Shown here piece by piece: positions 13,734 to 22,133 of a stretch of 37,874 nt of DNA; the first letter of the stretch is position 1, and each line of letters begins with the position of its first letter. The stretch is from Desulfomonilaceae bacterium (GTDB taxonomy: Bacteria > Desulfobacterota > Desulfomonilia > Desulfomonilales > Desulfomonilaceae). A model generated the notes under the pieces. It saw only the letters and a list, made by a program, of their open reading frames with translations. It was not told where the DNA came from and made no database searches. The translations under genes and the position numbers were made by a program. Location: assembly GCA_031082285.1 (NCBI GenBank), contig JAVHLK010000032.1:1-37874 (forward strand), in the 5' to 3' direction.

Positions 13734-15971
13734 ATGAGTTCTTGGCAGAAAACGAGCTGCATCTGTTGTGCTCAGAACTGCGGCTTGGAAGTTCTCGTGG
13801 AAGACAACAGGATCGTCAAAGTCAGGCCTGACAAGGAGAACCCTCGCAGCGAGGGGTACGTGTGCCGAAAAGGTCTCAAGATAGGTCACTATCAGCACAA
13901 TGCCGCTCGCTTGACACATCCTCTGAAGAGAATTGGAGACGGCTTTGAGCAAATCTCCTGGGATCTGGCCATTGAAGAAATAGCGGACAAGTTGAAACAG
14001 ATCATAGGCTCTCACGGACCCCGATCTCTCGCGTACATGGGAGGCGGCGGGCAGGGATGCCACTTCGAGGCCGCCTTCGGAGTGCGGCTTCTGCGCAGCC
14101 TCGGCTCTCAGTACCACTACAGTGCTCTTGGGCAGGAATTGACCGGAATGTTCTGGGCTCACGGACGTGCGCTCGGACGTCAGTATCTCCATACCATCCC
14201 TGATGAACACGAAACCGACATGTTGCTGGCCATCGGTTGGAACGGGTGGATGAGCCACCAGATGGTGCAGGCTCGACGTCACCTCAAACGGATTTCCGAG
14301 GATCCGGACAAACTCCTGGTGGTGATCGATCCCCGGCGTTCAGAACTCGCGGAAAGGGCGAATATTCACCTTGCCATACGCCCGGGAACGGACGCGCTCC
14401 TTACTCGGGCCATGATTGCGATAATTCTCCAGGAAGGTCTGCACGACACGAAATACCTTGAGGAGCACGTGAGCGGCTTTGACGCCATCCTCCCATGGTT
14501 TGCGGATTTCGACGCCCGCGCTGCGGTCAAGGTGTGCGAACTCGACTATGATCGAGTACGAGACGTCTGTCGCCTGTTTGCAACCCGCAGATCCTCGCTT
14601 CATGCCGACCTGGGCATCCTTATGAGCCGGCACAGCACGGTGACTTCGTACCTGGAAATAGTACTTCTTGCCATTTGTGGACGCATGGGAGTCAGGGGAG
14701 GAAACGTCATCGCGGGATATCTCATGCCTCTGGGTTCCCATTCCGACGAGCGAGAAGAGAAGACGTGGCGGACAACCGCAACGGGTTTCCCTGCCATCAT
14801 GGGCGTGTTCCCGCCGAACGTCATGCCCGAAGAAATAACCTCCGGCCGTGCGGACCGCCTCAGGGCAGTGCTGGTGAGCGGATCGAATCCTCTCAGATCC
14901 TATGCGGACACCTCCGCGTACGAAGAGGCGTTCAGGCAACTGGATTTGCTCGTAACCATTGACGTAGTGATGAGTGAAACCGCCATGTTATCTCACTATG
15001 TCCTGCCGGCGACGTCAGCTTACGAGAAATGGGATGCGGCCTTCTTTTCCTGGACATACCCGGAGGTGTATTTCCAGCTGCGCCGCCCGGTGGTGCAGCC
15101 GCAAGGCGAGCCTCTTGACGAGAGTGAGATACTGACACGGCTCGCGGACAAGCTCGGCATTTTGCCGGAGATTCCAACTTCCCTGTACGACGCGGCCCGC
15201 TCCAACAGGATGCAATTCGGAATGGCGCTGATGCAATACGCGCAAGCGGAACCGTCTGCAATGAAACTGATGCCGTTCATATTGGGCAAGACGCTCGGAC
15301 CGGTTCTTGGTTCGGCAAACACGGCAGCACTGTGGGGGCTGCTGCAGATCGCCCCCAAGTCCTTTCGAGAGAACGCCGGCCGGGCCGGGTTCGACCCCGG
15401 CATGGCGATGGGTGAACAGCTGTTTCAAGCCATACTGGATCATCCGGAAGGGCTCTGGATCGGAAAGTGTGACACGGAGAACAATCTGGGCTCAGTGCAG
15501 ACCGCGGACGGCAAGATCGACCTTCACATCCCTGAGTTGGCGGAATGGGTTCAGTCCATCACCGCGGAGAAAGAAGAGGCCGCGCTGAGGCCTGATCCTG
15601 AATATCCTCTTATTCTCACGGCAGGACGTCACTTTGACTACAATGCCAATACCATTATGCGCGATCCCGCGTGGAACGACGGTCGGGATGCGTGCACCAT
15701 GCTCATGCATCCTGCGGACGCTGAGGCGCTCGGACTCGAGAATGGACAAATGGTGAGAATCGCTACCGAAGCAGGGCAGGAAGAAGTCAGGCTTGAAGTG
15801 ACCGACGCGGCACGGGCCGGTCAGGTGGTGGTTCCGCACGGTTTCGGGCTTTCGTACGAAGGCGAGACCTACGGTGCCAATGTGAATCGGCTGGCCAAGA
15901 ATACAAATCGGGATCGGCTGGCAGGGACACCGTTGCACCGATACGTGCCGTGCAGGGTTGAGGCCTTGTAG
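13734..15971 (+). CDS. Molybdopterin-dependent oxidoreductase (DMSO reductase superfamily)
   Basis: The 745-residue cytosolic protein (no Tat signal) starts with the Fe-S motif C9-x2-C12-x3-C16...C44, then the DMSO-reductase fold: WDLAIEEIADKLK, IDPRRSELAERANIHLAIRPGTDALL, LVSGSNPLRSYAD, and the C-terminal molydopterin-dinucleotide-binding domain (LILTAGRHFDYNANTIMRDP, HPADAEALGLENGQMV). It would bind bis-MGD and one 4Fe-4S cluster. At the place of the metal ligand the sequence reads YHYSALGQELTGMFWAHG with no Cys, Sec or Ser in an obvious position, so it is not a formate dehydrogenase, and its substrate is unknown. The preceding Fe-S gene is its likely electron-transfer partner. Start is fixed by AAGGAGG 5 nt upstream. 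Confidence 0.88.
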   Translation: MSSWQKTSCICCAQNCGLEVLVEDNRIVKVRPDKENPRSEGYVCRKGLKIGHYQHNAARLTHPLKRIGDGFEQISWDLAIEEIADKLKQIIGSHGPRSLAYMGGGGQGCHFEAAFGVRLLRSLGSQYHYSALGQELTGMFWAHGRALGRQYLHTIPDEHETDMLLAIGWNGWMSHQMVQARRHLKRISEDPDKLLVVIDPRRSELAERANIHLAIRPGTDALLTRAMIAIILQEGLHDTKYLEEHVSGFDAILPWFADFDARAAVKVCELDYDRVRDVCRLFATRRSSLHADLGILMSRHSTVTSYLEIVLLAICGRMGVRGGNVIAGYLMPLGSHSDEREEKTWRTTATGFPAIMGVFPPNVMPEEITSGRADRLRAVLVSGSNPLRSYADTSAYEEAFRQLDLLVTIDVVMSETAMLSHYVLPATSAYEKWDAAFFSWTYPEVYFQLRRPVVQPQGEPLDESEILTRLADKLGILPEIPTSLYDAARSNRMQFGMALMQYAQAEPSAMKLMPFILGKTLGPVLGSANTAALWGLLQIAPKSFRENAGRAGFDPGMAMGEQLFQAILDHPEGLWIGKCDTENNLGSVQTADGKIDLHIPELAEWVQSITAEKEEAALRPDPEYPLILTAGRHFDYNANTIMRDPAWNDGRDACTMLMHPADAEALGLENGQMVRIATEAGQEEVRLEVTDAARAGQVVVPHGFGLSYEGETYGANVNRLAKNTNRDRLAGTPLHRYVPCRVEAL

Positions 15972-15972
15972 C

Positions 15973-16090
15973 CGGCGCAACCGAAGAATACCCCGCGGAA
16001 CGCGGGAAGGCCGGCGCTACCGAAGAGGTTCTCTGTGTCTCCAACCATATGGTAGCGTCCCGTCCCGCGTTCTGCGCGGGATGCCTGGCG
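15973..16090. repeat. REP-like palindrome pair
   Basis: CCCGCGGAACGCGGG and TCCCGCGTTCTGCGCGGGA hairpins, with GGCGCTACC and GGTAGCG blocks in inverse orientation, fill the gap between the convergent molybdopterin enzyme and scpA genes. They belong to the same family as those at 19565 and 20352. Confidence 0.6.
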
Positions 16091-16154
16091 TCCTCAAGAA
16101 TACGCAACCATATTTGTGAAACCCTGCACTTCGGCACAAGAAGACCGAATCCCT

Positions 16155-16889
16155 CTATTCTTGCTGATCTTGCACAGACGAGCGTCGTGAGATCAGTATG
16201 GTGCCGAACGGCTGGTCCTGGTACACACGCACCAGCTGAAGTTTGACCGTTTCCAGGAGGGCAAGGAAGGTGGTGAGGACGTTCACTCGGGAGATGTCAG
16301 TTTCAAAGAGCGAACCGAACGTTATCCACTGGTGGGCCTGCAGTCGATCCAGGATTTCTCGTATCTTGTCCTTGACCAGAAGACGTTCCGGTTCCACTTC
16401 AATGAGGTCGCGTCGTGACGTACGCTCCAGGATGTCCTTGAATGCGGCCAGAAGTTCATGGAGCCCCACGCTGAGGGGTTGCTGCGATTTGGGAGGCTCG
16501 ATAGGGTCTTCCTGAGCTTCTCTGGCGAACACGTCTCGATCGAGCATCCGCAGTTCGGAAAAGTTATCCGCAGCCTCCTTGTAACGCTTGTATTCCAGAA
16601 GGTGGGCCACCAGTTCATCCCGAGGGTCCTCACCCTTCTCCTGTGAGTCCTCCTCGTCGTCGACCGGCAAGAGCATTCTGGACTTGATGTGAGTGAGGTA
16701 CGCGGCCATCACGAGGTATTCGCCGGCAACATCCAGGTTCAGGGATTTCATCAACTCGATGGTCTCGAGGTACTGTTGGGTGATCAGAGATATGGGGATG
16801 TCGGTGATGCTGACCTCGTTGCGGTGGATGAGGTGCAGCAGAAGGTCGAGCGGCCCTTCGAACACCTCCAGCTTGATTTCATAGGACAT
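16155..16889 (-). CDS. scpA: Segregation and condensation protein A
   Basis: The 244-residue protein carries the ScpA/kleisin pattern: EVFEGPLDLLLHLIHRNEVSITDIPI at the N-terminus, YLVMAAYLTHIKSRMLLP, a variable acidic linker, and the C-terminal winged helix (FLALLETVKLQLVRVYQDQPFGTILI). ScpA bridges SMC dimers in chromosome condensation and normally acts with ScpB, which is not in the window. The start lies 3 bp after the stop of the M50 protease gene; such M50-scpA pairing is common. Length is typical. Confidence 0.95.
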   Translation of the reverse strand: MSYEIKLEVFEGPLDLLLHLIHRNEVSITDIPISLITQQYLETIELMKSLNLDVAGEYLVMAAYLTHIKSRMLLPVDDEEDSQEKGEDPRDELVAHLLEYKRYKEAADNFSELRMLDRDVFAREAQEDPIEPPKSQQPLSVGLHELLAAFKDILERTSRRDLIEVEPERLLVKDKIREILDRLQAHQWITFGSLFETDISRVNVLTTFLALLETVKLQLVRVYQDQPFGTILISRRSSVQDQQE

Positions 16890-16892
16890 GTA

Positions 16893-17552
16893 TCAGCCCA
16901 GACTTCCCAGAAGCAGGCCCTCGATAAACATGATGGGGGGAATGATGATGGAGCCGACCGCGCCGGTGAAGATGAGCAGGAGCAGGAGAATGAAGCCGTA
17001 GGGCTGCAACTTTTCGTATTGCACGGCCAGGTCGTGGGGGAGCATACCGGCCAGAATGCTGGAGCCGTCCAACGGCGGTATGGGAATCAGATTGAACACC
17101 GCAAGGACGATGTTGATTCGAACAGCGAAGCGGAGAATGAGGAAAAGCGGTCCCACAACGTAGTTGGATGCTTGACTTGCAGGCCTCCCCTCGAAGAGGA
17201 ACACGATGATGTGCAGCACCAGCGCCAGTACCACCGCGGCCGCGATGTTTGCCGCCGGCCCGCCCAGACTGATCCAGAGCATGTCCTGTCTGGGGTTCCT
17301 CAGATAGCGTGGGTCGACGGGCACGGGTTTGGCCCACCCGATCATCCGGGTGAGGACCAGCGCCAGAGTTCCAATCGGGTCCAGATGACTAATGGGGTTG
17401 AAGGTCAATCTGCCGGCGAGCTTGGCCGTCGGGTCTCCCAGTCTCAACGCCACGTACCCGTGGGTGTACTCGTGGACGGTTATCGCCAACAAGAACCCGG
17501 GAGCGATAAGAACCAGTTGGGTGATTATTTGCTGAATCGAGGAAGTGTCCAT
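16893..17552 (-). CDS. Site-2-protease-type M50 metallopeptidase (membrane)
   Basis: The 219-residue polytopic membrane protein has the zinc motif HEYTH at about residues 27-31 within TVHEYTHGYVALRLGDPTA, and the second ligand motif NLIPIPPLDGS near 160. GGPAANI is also typical. Members of this small M50 subfamily (YwhC/SpoIVFB-like) cleave membrane proteins within the bilayer; substrates are generally unknown. It forms an operon with scpA, 3 bp downstream. Four to six hydrophobic segments are visible. The region 17553-17725 upstream holds nothing I can identify beyond a weak TATTGT box. Confidence 0.92.
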   Translation of the reverse strand: MDTSSIQQIITQLVLIAPGFLLAITVHEYTHGYVALRLGDPTAKLAGRLTFNPISHLDPIGTLALVLTRMIGWAKPVPVDPRYLRNPRQDMLWISLGGPAANIAAAVVLALVLHIIVFLFEGRPASQASNYVVGPLFLILRFAVRINIVLAVFNLIPIPPLDGSSILAGMLPHDLAVQYEKLQPYGFILLLLLIFTGAVGSIIIPPIMFIEGLLLGSLG

Positions 17553-17725
17553 GGTTCCTTACAATAAGACTTCGCGATCGGCCGCGGCGCACGATCTCTT
17601 TTCTTCCGATCCTTTGCCGCGTACCTTGTCGACCGCATGCGGGACCCGGGATTGAACGGTCGCTCATCTCAGGCAGGACCAGACTTCCGAGGCGAGGCGG
17701 GGCTTCCGCACGCGCCGGAGGATTG

Positions 17726-18124
17726 CTACTTGCCCTTCTTCTTCGGCTGAGCTTTGCCTGCAGCGGGAGCCTTGCCGCCGGCTTGTTTCTTCTTCCCGGC
17801 TGCAGCTACTTTCTTCTCTTCCACCTTCTTTTTCTCTTTCTTCACGGTCTCGCCGGCTATCATCGCGGCTCTTTGAGCTTCCGCTTCGGCCTTGCGCTGC
17901 GCCTTCTTCTCTTCCAGTTGTTTGGACTGTTCGTCGAGGAATGCGATGCGGGCTATGGCAGCTTCGACCTGCTTGATTTTGGCTTTCAACTGCTTGATCT
18001 GAGGATCTTTCGCAACGTGGGAGTCGGTGACGCCCTTTTCCTTCAACTCTTGTGTCCGGGTCTCCACGAAGCCCAAATATCTACTCTTTTGCGATTCTCT
18101 TGTGTGCAACGATTTGGATGCCAT
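17726..18124 (-). CDS. Lys/Ala-rich coiled-coil protein of unknown function
   Basis: The 132-residue protein has no family I recognise. Residues ~20-90 are strongly helical and charged (coiled coil: KQLKAKIKQVEAAIARIAF... EEKKAQRKAEAEAQRAA). The last 45 residues are a Lys/Ala/Gly low-complexity tail (VKKEKKKVEEKKVAAAGKKK), similar in composition to histone-like tails that bind nucleic acid. It is well translated by appearance: ribosome-binding site GAGAGG and a near-consensus promoter upstream. A nucleic-acid or ribosome-associated role is plausible but not shown. Confidence 0.7.
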   Translation of the reverse strand: MASKSLHTRESQKSRYLGFVETRTQELKEKGVTDSHVAKDPQIKQLKAKIKQVEAAIARIAFLDEQSKQLEEKKAQRKAEAEAQRAAMIAGETVKKEKKKVEEKKVAAAGKKKQAGGKAPAAGKAQPKKKGK

Positions 18125-18164
18125 ACATCACCTCTCGGGGTATACCGGTCAATGGAAAACGTGT

Positions 18165-18193
18165 ATTGTAATGTCCGATCCATCCGAAGTCAA
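18165..18193 (-). promoter_or_regulatory. Promoter of the Lys/Ala-rich protein gene
   Basis: The minus strand reads TTGACT-N17-TACAAT (-35 at 18193-18188, -10 at 18170-18165), about 40 nt before the ATG at 18124. Confidence 0.72.
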
Positions 18194-18316
18194 CATTTTA
18201 TCGTGGGTCGGCCGCGCAAGGCCCGACTCCCTCCTTCTCGTCCCGGTCACCCTGTTTCCATACCCTTGGGATTAAAGTTCCCGGAAGATATCCGGCGGAT
18301 CTCGGCCGTTCGGTGT

Positions 18317-18391
18317 TGGCTGGGGTGGGAGGATTCGAACCTCCGAATGCGGGTTCCAAAGACCCGTGTCTTGCCACTTGACGACACCCCA
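18317..18391 (-). tRNA. tRNA-Gln (TTG), CCA encoded
   Basis: The 75-nt minus-strand sequence folds into a cloverleaf: acceptor TGGGGTG/CACCCCA, discriminator G and encoded CCA, anticodon loop TCTTTGGAA giving TTG, T-arm with GGTTCGAATCC. It lies 37 nt after ispE on the same strand, a common bacterial arrangement, and is probably co-transcribed with it. Confidence 0.96.
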
Positions 18392-18428
18392 GCAGAGCCG
18401 CATCCGAAAAGCGCGGCTGAACTACGGT

Positions 18429-19280
18429 CTAATCAATCACGATTCCTGTTTTGACGGGGCGAGCAGAGAAGCAGTTCCATGATCCGGACATACGGCCTGC
18501 AATTTTGTCCGCACGGCCCAATTCAACAACGGCAAAAACCGTCGGCCCGCTTCCCGTCATCAAGACGAATTCGGCCCCGGCAATCTCGAGAGCTCTCCGA
18601 ACGTCGGAGATTTCCGGGTATAGTTCTTCGGCCACGGGTTGAAGGTCGTTGTGCAGCAATCTTTCAACCCCTCGTGACCGCTCCAGAGTCCACCACAATG
18701 TACCTTTCCTTGGGGTGCCTGTCAAGGTCTTGGAGAAGTTACGAAATATCGTCGCGGTGGAAACCGAGAACCCCGGATTCACGAGCACCAATGAATAGTC
18801 CGTCGGCAATTGCACGGGCGTGAGGCGTTGGCCGATGCCTTCTCCAACCGCGGTGCCGCCGATCAGGAAGAAAGGTACATCCGCTCCCAGCGTTGCTGCG
18901 AGTTCATGCAAGTCTTCGTCGGTAAGGTCCAGTCCGTACAATGCACGGATTCCGAGAAGTGCCGCCGCGGCATCCGAGCTGCCCCCTCCCATTCCCGCGG
19001 CCACGGGGATATTCTTCTCGAGCCGAATCGCTGCGGGGAGAGTGCGACCGGTCTTTTGCTCTACACATCTCACCGCGCGGACGATGAGATTGGAATCGTG
19101 TTCGAGATCCGCGAACCCCGGCACCTCGAGGGAAATCTCACTCCGAGCCTTTCGAATGATGAGTCGATCGAAGAGGTCGACGGCCTGAAGCACGGTCTCG
19201 AGGTCATGATATCCATCGTCTCGCCTGGCAAGAACTCGAAGGTGCAAATTTATTTTGGCTGGTGCGTGGACTCTCAGCAT
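18429..19280 (-). CDS. ispE: 4-diphosphocytidyl-2-C-methyl-D-erythritol kinase
   Basis: The 283-residue GHMP kinase phosphorylates CDP-ME in the MEP pathway of isoprenoid synthesis. Signatures are PAKINLHLRVLARRDDGYHDLETV at the N-terminus, the ATP loop NIPVAAGMGGGSSDAAAAL near 90-108, the LGADVPFFL catalytic Asp region, and the C-terminal MTGSGPTVFAV. Length is normal. In many proteobacteria ispE-tRNA-Gln is followed by prs and rplY; here the tRNA is followed by the Lys-rich protein gene instead. The start ATG 19280 puts APAKINL close to the N-terminus, as in the family. Confidence 0.96.
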   Translation of the reverse strand: MLRVHAPAKINLHLRVLARRDDGYHDLETVLQAVDLFDRLIIRKARSEISLEVPGFADLEHDSNLIVRAVRCVEQKTGRTLPAAIRLEKNIPVAAGMGGGSSDAAAALLGIRALYGLDLTDEDLHELAATLGADVPFFLIGGTAVGEGIGQRLTPVQLPTDYSLVLVNPGFSVSTATIFRNFSKTLTGTPRKGTLWWTLERSRGVERLLHNDLQPVAEELYPEISDVRRALEIAGAEFVLMTGSGPTVFAVVELGRADKIAGRMSGSWNCFSARPVKTGIVID

Positions 19281-19564
19281 GTGTGTTCGACTCCACCTGT
19301 CGTCTCCAATGATTACCGAGGCATAGCATTTTGAACTGGCAAAATCAATGAGGCTCGAGTAGGGTCAAAGATCGTAAATCGTGTTCGTAGTACTGCCATC
19401 CCTAAATACGGTTTGGTATTCGCGGCATTGTCTCGACCGATGGGGTTCGAGGACTCACCCCATCCTACGGGACCTTTCCGGGCACGGCATACGCGACGGT
19501 ATTTGGGAAATGGAGCAAGTGCTCCGTTTTCTAAGTACGGTGTCGCATTTAGGCAACTGCCCCG
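19281..19564. other. Intergenic region, mostly repeat-derived
   Basis: No gene is recognised between ispE and the repeat at 19565. A weak ispE promoter (TTGATT-N17-TATGCC, minus) may lie within the first 60 bp. Two related blocks containing CTAAATACGGT and CTAAGTACGGT, and a hairpin GGAGCAAGTGCTCC, suggest old repeat debris. Confidence 0.35.
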
Positions 19565-19640
19565 CTTTGGTAGCGCCGGCCTCCGTGCCGGTATTCTTTC
19601 TTCCCACGCCCGGCAGGGACACCGGGACGCTACCGTGCTG
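19565..19640. repeat. Interspersed repeat, copy 1 (GGTAGCGCCGGCCTCCG)
   Basis: TTTGGTAGCGCCGGCCTCCG continues with TGCCGGTATT, and the unit closes with CCGGGACGCTACC, giving inverted termini GGTAGCG/CGCTACC. A second copy in the same orientation is at 20352-20453. Confidence 0.7.
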
Positions 19641-19691
19641 CTGCGAGAATGTGCGACTGCACTTATGAAATGGAGCATTACGGGAATCTCT

Positions 19692-20330
19692 ATGAACAGT
19701 AGCAGGATGCCTGTCGATGAGAAACAGATTGTCGTGACCATAGCCGACCTGGAGGTTCGTCTTCTCACACCAGCCGCGAGGGAAGAGTCCGGCGACAGGA
19801 TATCGTTCTGGTGGGGAGTGACATCCGCGGCAGTCGCTCTCGCCGGGCATCTAACCAGGCTGGGAGAATTGCGGAATGACCTTGTGGTGGATCTGGGCTG
19901 CGGCCTGGGTCTGGCGGGAATCACCGCGGGGCTCCTCGGCGCGTCGGTCACGTTTACTGATTATATGCCGGAAGCTCTCGAATTCGCCCGGAAGAATTGT
20001 GTGCTGAACGGCATGGATATCAACCGTTCGCGATTCCTCGAGCTTGACTGGGAGAATCCTGGTGATATCGGGGGGTTCACCATGGCGATCGGATCGGAAA
20101 TCGCGTATGACTATTTCACACATTCCGCCCTGATCAAGCTTATGGAACTACTGACGGCACCCGAAGGACGCATTATTCTGGCCGAGCGGAAACGCTTGGC
20201 GGTGTCGCGGTTCGTCGGGCGGCTCAGAAACCGCGGCTTCTCATCGTCCGAGACGAAATACCGGATCGACAACCCTGATCTGCCAAGGCAGGAAATCACC
20301 CTTTTCACGATCGAGCGGGCGGATCAGTGA
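19692..20330 (+). CDS. Class I SAM-dependent methyltransferase, family-16 (METTL21-like) type
   Basis: The 212-residue protein has motif I VVDLGCGLGLAGI near 66-78, the acidic motif II FTDYMPEALEFARKNCVLNG and the post-motif IGSEIAYDYFTHSALIKLMELL. The upstream SFWWGVTSAAVALAGHL and this GSEIxYD block are typical of Methyltransf_16 proteins (lysine or small-molecule methyltransferases). The substrate cannot be read. Start ATG 19692 has GGGAA 5 nt upstream; ATG 19665 and 19707 are alternatives. It is flanked on both sides by same-orientation copies of one interspersed repeat. Confidence 0.82.
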   Translation: MNSSRMPVDEKQIVVTIADLEVRLLTPAAREESGDRISFWWGVTSAAVALAGHLTRLGELRNDLVVDLGCGLGLAGITAGLLGASVTFTDYMPEALEFARKNCVLNGMDINRSRFLELDWENPGDIGGFTMAIGSEIAYDYFTHSALIKLMELLTAPEGRIILAERKRLAVSRFVGRLRNRGFSSSETKYRIDNPDLPRQEITLFTIERADQ

Positions 20331-20351
20331 GACCAGAGGCAGCCGTTCCTG

Positions 20352-20453
20352 CTTTGGTAGCGCCGGCCTCCGTGCCGGTATTTTTCTTGGTGGGGCGGGC
20401 GTCTCTGCCCGCCGTCAATTTCGCCCGGCAGGGACGCCGGGACGCTACCATCT
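20352..20453. repeat. Interspersed repeat, copy 2
   Basis: The unit starts TTTGGTAGCGCCGGCCTCCG and ends CCGGGACGCTACCA as at 19565-19640, with an extra internal palindrome GGCGGGCGTCTCTGCCCGCC. It lies between the methyltransferase stop and the end of the convergent radical SAM gene. Confidence 0.7.
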
Positions 20454-20462
20454 TCGCCTGCA

Positions 20463-22001
20463 CTAAGCCGGTTCGTCCAAGGCTCCAAGCTGTTCACGCA
20501 ACACTCTGCCGATCGTCGCGGAATACTCCGAGTAGTGCTCCAACCTCACACAATAGGTGAAAAAGTTCTTCAATCGCGCCGGGTTTTTCAACAGTAAGGT
20601 AAAGAGCCCCTTCCAAAAGACCCATCGCGACGAGTACAGGATTCCGTGACGAAACATCATCGTGAGGACCGTCTTGACCTCAAACATGTACGGCATCTGG
20701 AAAGGCCTGGGTTTAGGAGGTACTCTCATAATCATGAGGCATTGGAGAGCCCGTTCCAAGAAGAATTTCCGGTCGTATAATGTGTCGTAAAAATTGATGA
20801 ATTCATCGACGATCTGTTTTAACGGTCTTGTGGGGGTAAAATTGATCAGCGCGGTCTGGTTTGACAGATGCTCGTAATCGCTCGACGTGAGGCGATCTTC
20901 ACGTTCGAGGCGTTGCCAGAGTTCAGTGCCCGGTCCGGCCTGAAGGAGCGTGCCGAACATTTCGGGAATCCGGTTGCGCGATGCGAATTCGATGAGACGC
21001 TGATCCGCACCTTGTTTCTCGTTGTCAAAACCGATGATGCACCCTGCGATTATCTCAATGCCGGCCTCGTTGATCTGTCGGCAGGCCTGATCGAGGTCCG
21101 CGGCCACGTTCTGTTTCTTGCCGGTCAGCCTGAGACTATCCTCGTCCGGAGTCTCGATACCGAGGAAGACCCGATTCAAGCTCGCCTTTGACATCAGATC
21201 CAGGACCTGTTCGTGGGAAGCCAGGTTGACCGACGCTTGGGTATAGAACTCCATGGGACTGCCGTGTGAGTCATTCCAGGCGATCAGTTCCGTCAGCAGA
21301 TGTTTGGCGCTCATGACGTGCCCGATGAAATTGTCGTCCACAAAGAAGACTGTCCGCCTCCAGCCAAGTTCGTAGAGTAGGTTCAATTCATTGAGGATTT
21401 GGCTTGGCGTTTTGGTCCTTACCTTTCGGCCCAGCATGAGGGTAATATCGCAGAACTCGCACTTGAACGGGCAACCTCGGGAAAACTGAACGGCCATGTC
21501 CACGTACGAATCAACGTCAAGCAGGTCGAAGCGAGGAGTAGGCGATCGTTCCATATCGGCCATCACATTCGAGCGTATGATCTTCCCCGACACTCCCTGT
21601 TCCAGACATTCGAGGATTTCCGAAACGGTGGTTTCAGCCTCTCCCACTACCACCAGGTCTGCGCCTGTCTGGAGCGCGTCCTCCGGGAAATGAAAGGCCC
21701 ATGGTCCGCCCACGAGGACGATTTTGCCTCTTCGTTTGCCTTCTCTAATGGTCTCGAGAATGCCTTTATGTTGCACGGCCATTCCCGTGACGATCAGCAA
21801 ATCTGCAAATTCCCAATCCTTCTCGGAGATGCGGTTGAAGACCAGATCGAGGAGTCTGAAATTCCACGTCTGCGGGAGGAGTGCGGCAACCGTGAGCAGT
21901 CCCAGCGGTGGTAGCAGCGCCTTCTTGCCGGTGAGCTTGAGCACTTTGTTAAATGACCAAAATGTTTGGGGATACGAAGGATTTATCAAGAGTACGTTCA
22001 T
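20463..22001 (-). CDS. B12-binding domain radical SAM protein with DUF4070-type C-terminus
   Basis: The 512-residue protein starts with a Rossmann-like cobalamin-binding domain (MNVLLINPSYP, PLGLLTVAALLP, LIVTGMAVQHKG, IVLVGGPWAFHFPE, GADLVVVGEAE) followed by the radical-SAM core with CPFKCEFC at about 176-183 and FFVDDNFIGH, FLGIETPDEDSL. The C-terminal ~130 residues (FINFYDTLYDRKFFLERA...) match the DUF4070 pattern. Class-B relatives methylate unactivated carbons or modify hopanoids and other lipids; the substrate here is unknown. The gene stands alone, with 132 bp to the upstream polymerase genes. Confidence 0.88.
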   Translation of the reverse strand: MNVLLINPSYPQTFWSFNKVLKLTGKKALLPPLGLLTVAALLPQTWNFRLLDLVFNRISEKDWEFADLLIVTGMAVQHKGILETIREGKRRGKIVLVGGPWAFHFPEDALQTGADLVVVGEAETTVSEILECLEQGVSGKIIRSNVMADMERSPTPRFDLLDVDSYVDMAVQFSRGCPFKCEFCDITLMLGRKVRTKTPSQILNELNLLYELGWRRTVFFVDDNFIGHVMSAKHLLTELIAWNDSHGSPMEFYTQASVNLASHEQVLDLMSKASLNRVFLGIETPDEDSLRLTGKKQNVAADLDQACRQINEAGIEIIAGCIIGFDNEKQGADQRLIEFASRNRIPEMFGTLLQAGPGTELWQRLEREDRLTSSDYEHLSNQTALINFTPTRPLKQIVDEFINFYDTLYDRKFFLERALQCLMIMRVPPKPRPFQMPYMFEVKTVLTMMFRHGILYSSRWVFWKGLFTLLLKNPARLKNFFTYCVRLEHYSEYSATIGRVLREQLGALDEPA

Positions 22002-22133
22002 TATGAATTCCGTATTATTCCAACATTCGTGTCCGCAAGGGTACGGTTAGGCATCATGGTTCGTATTCGGTTTTACTGCATCGACGGGTCAATTGCAAGC
22101 CCGAGGTCGTCTTGGGGCGGGGTAGGTCCTTGC

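Noticed and set aside
13734-15971. Formate dehydrogenase or acetylene hydratase
   Set aside because: No Sec/Cys in the metal-ligand position and no acetylene-hydratase-specific segments.
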